This document shows positions 59,633 through 64,000 of a stretch of 64,000 nucleotides of DNA, in pieces. The number at the start of each line of letters is the position of its first letter. The stretch's first letter is position 1. The position numbers and the translations under genes were made by a program. This DNA is from an uncultured Acidobacteriaceae bacterium (GTDB lineage: Bacteria > Acidobacteriota > Terriglobia > Terriglobales > Acidobacteriaceae), in contig CALFMO010000025.1 of assembly GCA_937879855.1 (NCBI GenBank), positions 1 to 64,000 on the forward strand, given 5' to 3'. The notes beneath the pieces were generated by a model, which worked only from the letters and a program-made list of their open reading frames with translations, did no database searches and was not told the origin of the DNA.

Positions 59633-61171
59633 CTACTGGGGCTGTGGCTTCGCCGGAGGCTCATAGGCCTGTTGCAACCCGCGCTCGGCCGCCGCCTTTA
59701 CTTCGGGCAGCTCTGCCCCAGCTGTCAAGGCCGCGCGATACTCGTTTAACGCCGCCTCGCGATCCTCTTTCATGTCGAGAATTCTTCCCAGGTACACATG
59801 CGACCATCCAACCACCTTGGGATCTTTCGTGGCCTGGATGGCCTTCTGGAAATTGTCCAGCGCTCCTTCGCGATTCTTGTTGGCCACTGCGACTTGCGCC
59901 AGGATGAACAACGCCCGCCCCTGATCTCCGATCTGCCGGTCCAGAGCCTGCTGAGCCAGCTCTTGTGCGCCCTTGGGATCGCCCGCCGCCAGCCTTTTTT
60001 CGGCGGTCACCAGCATGCGCCGGTCTTCCATCCGCGACAGTTGCACCAACTCCGGCGCTGTGACGTCGGCAAACTGCACCTCGTTCGCCGCCTTCTGCTG
60101 CGCTTTCAGATCAATATTGTCCAACATATCGCCATAAGCGCTGCGCAGGCCCTCCGGGGCTTTTTCGAACTTCAACAGCGTGTCGTAGAAATACCGGGTC
60201 AGGACGTATCCTTGTTTCACCGCGTCGTCCACGGCCTGCAGGCGCATGGCCTCGGCCGTTTGCTTGGTACCCGTGGTCCGAATCTCGATTGCCCGCACCA
60301 GGCACTCGGTCACCAGCAGCGAGATATCGCGTTTGAAGCTTTCTTCCAGAGGCGCCCGCTTTACCGACTGCAGCAGCGGTTCGATGCGCTTGATCGCACT
60401 GGGGTGTTTGTCCGCCATCGGATCAAGCAAGTAGTGCAGATAGGTGTGCCGGATCTGCGGCAGCTTCAGCGGATCGACCGAACTCGCATCAGGCGACGGA
60501 AACAGCACCACGTAGTAGTCGGAGCCGTAGTTGCGGGCGTTGGCCTCGCTGGGATCGCCCATGAAGTCCAGGAGAATGGAGAACCTGCGGCCGAGGTATC
60601 CGCCGGACTGCAGTCTCAGATAAATATCGGTATCAAACACCATCTTCGCCAGCGGCACGTGATAGCGATCTACCAACGCCGCATAGTTTGCCCGGTGGCG
60701 CTCCCAGATGCTGTGCAATCCGGCCTTCGCATAGAACTGCTCGAGCTGCGCTCCAAAGGCCGCGATGGGAACCGCATCTGGAGGCAAGTCTTCCTCTCGC
60801 ACTCGGGGAACAAAGTTCGGAGGCCCCTCCAGGTACAACGCCAGCGACACATACTGCGAGAGATCATGCGCCGGATCGATCGCCTGATGAGCCAGGTACC
60901 ACTCGCACATCGCGTTCGTGACCGTCTGCGCCTCCTCCGAGTTTCTGAGGTTCCTCTCCACCTCGGCTCGGATGTTGAGGCGCTGCGCATCGGAAATGTT
61001 CAGGTCGACGTTGTAGCCGCAAGCGTTCATCGCGGTCAGCACGGTGAACAAGGTCTCGCTCGTATCCAAGGTGATGGGGGTATTGTTGTCAGCCGAACAC
61101 ACCGGAGCGAGCAGCCCTAACAGGGCAATAACAAACCAGGCTCGAAATCCACGACCGAGGAAACGACTCAG
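59633..61171 (-). CDS. Exported TPR-containing protein, probable CTG start
   Basis: About 512 residues. From the GTG at 61102 the protein would begin inside a sequence with no signal. The same frame continues upstream without a stop to 61219, and a CTG at 61171 sits five bases after GGGAGGGA. From there it begins SRFLGRGFRAWFVIALLGLL with cut site APVCSA, an ideal signal peptide. No ATG, GTG or TTG exists in that stretch. The mature part has an N-terminal helical domain (about 25-330, unknown) and TPRs toward the end (ALFILAQVAVANKNREGAL, HVYLGRILDMKEDREAAL). Lies upstream of the other TPR gene. Function unknown; the CTG start is an inference. Confidence 0.75.
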   Translation of the reverse strand: MSRFLGRGFRAWFVIALLGLLAPVCSADNNTPITLDTSETLFTVLTAMNACGYNVDLNISDAQRLNIRAEVERNLRNSEEAQTVTNAMCEWYLAHQAIDPAHDLSQYVSLALYLEGPPNFVPRVREEDLPPDAVPIAAFGAQLEQFYAKAGLHSIWERHRANYAALVDRYHVPLAKMVFDTDIYLRLQSGGYLGRRFSILLDFMGDPSEANARNYGSDYYVVLFPSPDASSVDPLKLPQIRHTYLHYLLDPMADKHPSAIKRIEPLLQSVKRAPLEESFKRDISLLVTECLVRAIEIRTTGTKQTAEAMRLQAVDDAVKQGYVLTRYFYDTLLKFEKAPEGLRSAYGDMLDNIDLKAQQKAANEVQFADVTAPELVQLSRMEDRRMLVTAEKRLAAGDPKGAQELAQQALDRQIGDQGRALFILAQVAVANKNREGALDNFQKAIQATKDPKVVGWSHVYLGRILDMKEDREAALNEYRAALTAGAELPEVKAAAERGLQQAYEPPAKPQPQ

Positions 61172-61361
61172 GAATCCCTCCCGCAGGATGGCGCAGAATT
61201 GGCGGAGAACTCTTTCAGTTTACGGGCTTGCAAGCGGGAGGGTCAAACCAGGAACGGGGTGCGTATTTACTGACAGAGAAAATGCTCCCTGCCAACTGAC
61301 CAGGATTTAGGTAGGGCCAAGATTTTCCGCATCGCGCACTGCCGGAACGGAACTCCCGAGC

Positions 61362-62351
61362 TTATGTTTGTAGCGATTCCCCGCTAAATTTCCGCGAGTA
61401 CGGACGGAGTTCCTCCGGATGTTCGCGCAGATACGCCAAGAGACGTTGCTTCTTCTGTTTCCCGCGGTCGCCGTCTCGCCGGTCAGGCTGCGAATCCAAA
61501 TTCAGAACTTTGTCCGGCAGATGCTTTGCTGCGCGCTCGTGAATGGAGCACCAGGCTTTCTTGATCGCAGAGACAGAAATGGCAAGATCATTTGACAATT
61601 CTTGGTCAGTTCCCCCCTGCAGGGCGGCATTCAAGAGTTTTTGCTCGCTCATAGAAAAGCAGACCAAGGGCGGCCGGTAAACGAAAATCGAACTGGACCA
61701 TGCGCCAATGCTCTTGAGCGCCGAGTCCCGCAAAATGTGAATGATATGGGGCTTGGACAGAAGCTCTTGGGCCCTTTCCGCCGGGAGTTCGCGAAAAGTT
61801 CCTTCGCCAGTGAGGAGAAGCGCTCCGCTGTTGAGAGATACACGAGTGCCCTCAATATCCGATGATTGGCCGATGAATTCCTTCACCTTGTATCCTCGAA
61901 CTTCGTGAATGAATGTTCCAAGAAGGGTATTCAGTACCTCCGGCTTTTTCATATATTCGGTTCGAAAACCCAAAGGCCAAGCAAACAGGTTCACCCCAAC
62001 GCCGGAATTCGACCGGAGCAGATCTTTATCGGATAGAAATGGCGTCTCTCCGCGGAGGAGCAGACGTGTTAATTCTGGCCCAATCCAAAAGTAGGGTGGC
62101 GTGATTACCTGCGACGCGAAGGCCTCGGTCAAAAATACTATGGCACCAACCCCGAAAATCCGGAAACTCGGATTATCCAAGTCTTCAAAAACGAATGCCC
62201 GGAATCCCTCCGATCCAACGAGTCTTGATAAGGCGCGGCGAAGTGGTTCTGTCTGTTCGCCATATTGCAATTTGAAGTCGGGATGTTGGGCGACGACCTT
62301 GACGCAGTCGCTGATATCGATGGATTGCATCACGCGATATCGGATATTCAT
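61362..62351 (-). CDS. LuxR-type HTH transcriptional regulator
   Basis: 329 residues. The first 220 form an unknown sensing domain that begins with a GNAT-like pattern (NIRYRVMQSIDISDCVKVVA). Residues about 232-275 are a LuxR/GerE helix-turn-helix (MSEQKLLNAALQGGTDQELSNDLAISVSAIKKAW). A basic tail (about 285-329, DGDRGKQKKQRLLAYLREH) follows. There is no response-regulator receiver domain. Divergent from the exported glycine-rich gene, which it might control. Confidence 0.7.
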   Translation of the reverse strand: MNIRYRVMQSIDISDCVKVVAQHPDFKLQYGEQTEPLRRALSRLVGSEGFRAFVFEDLDNPSFRIFGVGAIVFLTEAFASQVITPPYFWIGPELTRLLLRGETPFLSDKDLLRSNSGVGVNLFAWPLGFRTEYMKKPEVLNTLLGTFIHEVRGYKVKEFIGQSSDIEGTRVSLNSGALLLTGEGTFRELPAERAQELLSKPHIIHILRDSALKSIGAWSSSIFVYRPPLVCFSMSEQKLLNAALQGGTDQELSNDLAISVSAIKKAWCSIHERAAKHLPDKVLNLDSQPDRRDGDRGKQKKQRLLAYLREHPEELRPYSRKFSGESLQT

Positions 62352-62651
62352 CTGCCCTTTCTTACCGTTGTTGTCGGACGTTTGCGAGGCTCGACCAGAA
62401 CAACATTCCCCGACAGCCGCTCCCCCATTTCCACCAGGCAGGAGCGACAGAAGGCTTCCTATGAAGTTTCGAAGCGTACCGTCGTCAGTAAGCCCCGATC
62501 TCGGGCGGCAGATTCGGATTCTACTAGTCTATTAGGCCAGTTGTTTATAACAGAGACCCGTGTAGTATTCCACCCACGGCAGCGGTGTGGGGCCTGCCAC
62601 CTTTCGCGTTCTTGGGGCTGTCGAAATCAGATTCCAACTAAAGGAGTACTT
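62352..62651. other. Divergent intergenic region
   Basis: 300 bases between the regulator and the exported protein. Contains AAGGAG (62641-62646) for the downstream gene. No clear inverted operator or promoter is visible. Confidence 0.35.
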
Positions 62652-63734
62652 ATGAAGAAGTGCGCCACTGCTGTCGTATTTTGTGTAACCTTCGCCTCAA
62701 TGGCTCTCGGGCAAGCCCAGACGCCAGTGTTTGGAAGCGGTACCACTAACTTTATTCCGAAGTTTGTTGCACCTAACCGGGTCGGAAACTCCAACATCTT
62801 CCAGGCACCGAACGGGAGCTTGGGGATAGGCACTAATAGCCCGTTATTCCCGCTGCACATCTTCAGCACCAACACTGTGCCTCCCGCCGGACAGAGTTCT
62901 CCCGTTGCTTTATTTGTCGAAACCCCGGTCACTGTGGACGGCGTTGTTGGGATCGAGGGATTGGCGAGTGGAGGAACAGGCAATGTGATCGGCGTGATTG
63001 GCGCGACGTATAGTGACAATGGAGTCGGAGTCCTGGGGAACCATCCGGGTCAAAACGGCGGCGGGACGGGTGTGGCCGGGTTAACAAATTCCATTACCGG
63101 ATTCACAGTCGGAACCTCGGGCACATCGCTGGGAACGACCGGCCCGGGGGTTGGAGTCTTTGGACAAACGTGGAGTTCGGAGGGTGTTGGTGGCTTATTT
63201 GACAGTGTTCCCGGCGGGGACATTATACGCGGCGGAATCGGACAGCCTGCGATTACGGTCTTTAGGGTCGATGGTACCGGCACGGTATTTGCCGATGGTG
63301 GCTTTCAGCCGAGTGGTGCGGACTTCGCAGAATCTATGTCCGTGAAAGGCGATCGCAGCCAATACGTCGCTGGTGACCTGCTCGTGATCGATGCAACTTT
63401 GAAGGGGACCTTAAGTCTATCCGAGCGGCCATATTCAACGTTGGTTGCAGGTATCTACTCCACGAAACCGGGAATGCTCGGCAGCACTCGCCGTATGGGT
63501 GAACCCACTCCTAACAGTGAGGTACCGCTCGCGGTAGTCGGAATTGTTCCGTGCAAGGTAACTGCCGAGAACGGGCCTATTGCAGCCGGCGACCTGTTGG
63601 TTACGTCCTCAATCGCAGGTCGTGCCATGCGGGGGACCGATCGCTCGCGAATGTTGGGAGCAGTGGTGGGGAAAGCATTGGAACCGCTGCAGGCAGCAGA
63701 AGGTGTAATCCGAGTGTTGGTCACCCTTCAGTAG
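62652..63734 (+). CDS. Exported glycine-rich repetitive protein
   Basis: 360 residues from the ATG at 62652, five bases after AAGGAG. Signal peptide at about 1-21 (ATAVVFCVTFASMALGQ). Residues 60-200 contain many short Gly-rich strands (GVGVLGNHPGQNGGGTGVAGL, GVGVFGQTWSSEGVGGLF), suggesting a beta-helix or fibre. The last 140 residues form a compact domain (VAGDLLVIDATLKGTLSLS, PLAVVGIVPCKVTAENGPIA, VVGKALEPLQ) that recalls C-terminal domains of large repeat proteins in this phylum. Probably surface or extracellular. No autotransporter barrel. Confidence 0.75.
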   Translation: MKKCATAVVFCVTFASMALGQAQTPVFGSGTTNFIPKFVAPNRVGNSNIFQAPNGSLGIGTNSPLFPLHIFSTNTVPPAGQSSPVALFVETPVTVDGVVGIEGLASGGTGNVIGVIGATYSDNGVGVLGNHPGQNGGGTGVAGLTNSITGFTVGTSGTSLGTTGPGVGVFGQTWSSEGVGGLFDSVPGGDIIRGGIGQPAITVFRVDGTGTVFADGGFQPSGADFAESMSVKGDRSQYVAGDLLVIDATLKGTLSLSERPYSTLVAGIYSTKPGMLGSTRRMGEPTPNSEVPLAVVGIVPCKVTAENGPIAAGDLLVTSSIAGRAMRGTDRSRMLGAVVGKALEPLQAAEGVIRVLVTLQ

Positions 63735-63743
63735 AGCGTCACA

Positions 63744-63776
63744 ATGGGCTCGATGGGAGTAATCCATCGAGCCCAT
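63744..63776. terminator. Perfect 13-bp hairpin after the glycine-rich gene
   Basis: ATGGGCTCGATGG pairs perfectly with CCATCGAGCCCAT across a 7-base loop, nine bases after the stop codon. There is no T-run, so termination may need Rho or it may only protect the mRNA end. Confidence 0.5.
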
Positions 63777-63807
63777 TCACACCACACATGGGCAGGAGGT
63801 TGCAAAC

Positions 63808-64000
63808 GTGTCGAGCAGGTTCTGGATCGGCCTTCTTCTCTGTGCTTCTCTGTTCGTGAACTCGAGACCTGCGTCCGCGCAACAGAGTGGCGGATTTCCT
63901 GACCTGGGCCATATTGGTCCCAGCAAAGCAGAAGTCGTCGGCATTCTCGTGGGCGCAGCGGTGGTCATTGGCGTCATTGTGTATCTGGCCATTCCCAAGC
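63808..64000 (+). CDS. Exported or membrane protein, cut by the window end
   Basis: 64 codons from a GTG at 63808, six bases after GGAGG. A signal peptide (WIGLLLCASLFVNSRPASAQ) and a later hydrophobic stretch (VVGILVGAAVVIGVIVYLAI, about 44-63) are visible. The frame is still open at base 64000. Too little is seen for a family call. Confidence 0.6.
   Translation, partial: MSSRFWIGLLLCASLFVNSRPASAQQSGGFPDLGHIGPSKAEVVGILVGAAVVIGVIVYLAIPK

Noticed and set aside
59798..61120. 440-codon plus-strand frame opposite the TPR gene
   Set aside because: Antisense of a real gene with TPRs; composition rich in Arg, Gln and His, with no fold pattern.

Overview
The window looks like about 64 kb of chromosome from an Acidobacteriota bacterium, probably a Koribacter/Terriglobia-type lineage. 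This is inferred from four things: the 5' 16S rRNA sequence, the moderately high GC content, the ADOP-type MacB/FtsX permease and Ser/Thr kinase-TPR proteins typical of the phylum, and a very high load of dispersed palindromic repeats. No taxonomic search could be run. There are no tRNAs, CRISPR arrays or prophages that I can see.

Layout. 1-1020: the 5' part of a 16S gene on the minus strand with its leader and promoter. 1.7-2.3 kb: a small HUH (Y1) transposase between two inverted copies of a hairpin repeat. 2.4-9.5 kb: two exported proteins, a K+ channel, kdsD, a small conserved protein, proS and a small membrane-anchored protein. 9.8-12.1 kb: a defence-like patch with a PD-(D/E)XK protein and a methyltransferase-nuclease fusion broken by two in-frame TAG codons. 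12.3-21.4 kb: GAF-GGDEF cyclase, RodZ-like protein, Ser/Thr kinase with TPRs, ADOP permease and a small Cys protein. 21.9-24.5 kb: the methyl cycle pair metK-ahcY. 24.6-27.4 kb: small hypotheticals, a CmcI-like protein and its unknown upstream neighbour. 27.5-39.7 kb: GH20 hexosaminidase, ABC-F ATPase, MerR-TPR fusion, acyl-CoA dehydrogenase, TonB-like protein, pirin, mutM and ROK glucokinase. 39.8-45.2 kb: PiT phosphate transporter with its DUF47/PhoU-like partner, membrane proteins, a methyltransferase, and an ECF sigma/anti-sigma pair with a 4-bp overlap. 45.5-49.3 kb: trpS-scpA-scpB-rluB on the minus strand. 49.5-53.4 kb: permease, PD-(D/E)XK protein and D-aminoacylase-like gene, nearly touching. 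53.4-61.2 kb: a minus-strand run of two TPR proteins, rnc, two lepB paralogues and an AsmA-like protein. 61.4-64 kb: a LuxR-type regulator, an exported glycine-rich protein and a gene cut by the window end.

The most striking property is the palindromic repeat population. At least seven families can be separated by eye, called A-G here. Family C flanks the transposase gene in inverted orientation, supplies its ribosome-binding site inside a hairpin, and recurs as at least four transposase-free copies whose stems covary. Families B and D are found not only between genes but in frame inside two housekeeping genes, kdsD and mutM, where they add about 22 and 40 residues at positions that are short surface turns in the known families. 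One family C copy carries a second palindrome nested in its loop. Another is preceded by a 20-bp tandem array of its first hairpin. Together these point to active, structure-driven spread of small elements, some of which become protein sequence.

Other points of interest are the double-amber methyltransferase, the nuclease-fold gene wedged into a permease/deacylase unit, a probable CTG start that restores a signal peptide, and the absence of the usual metal-binding HxH in the D-aminoacylase-like protein.
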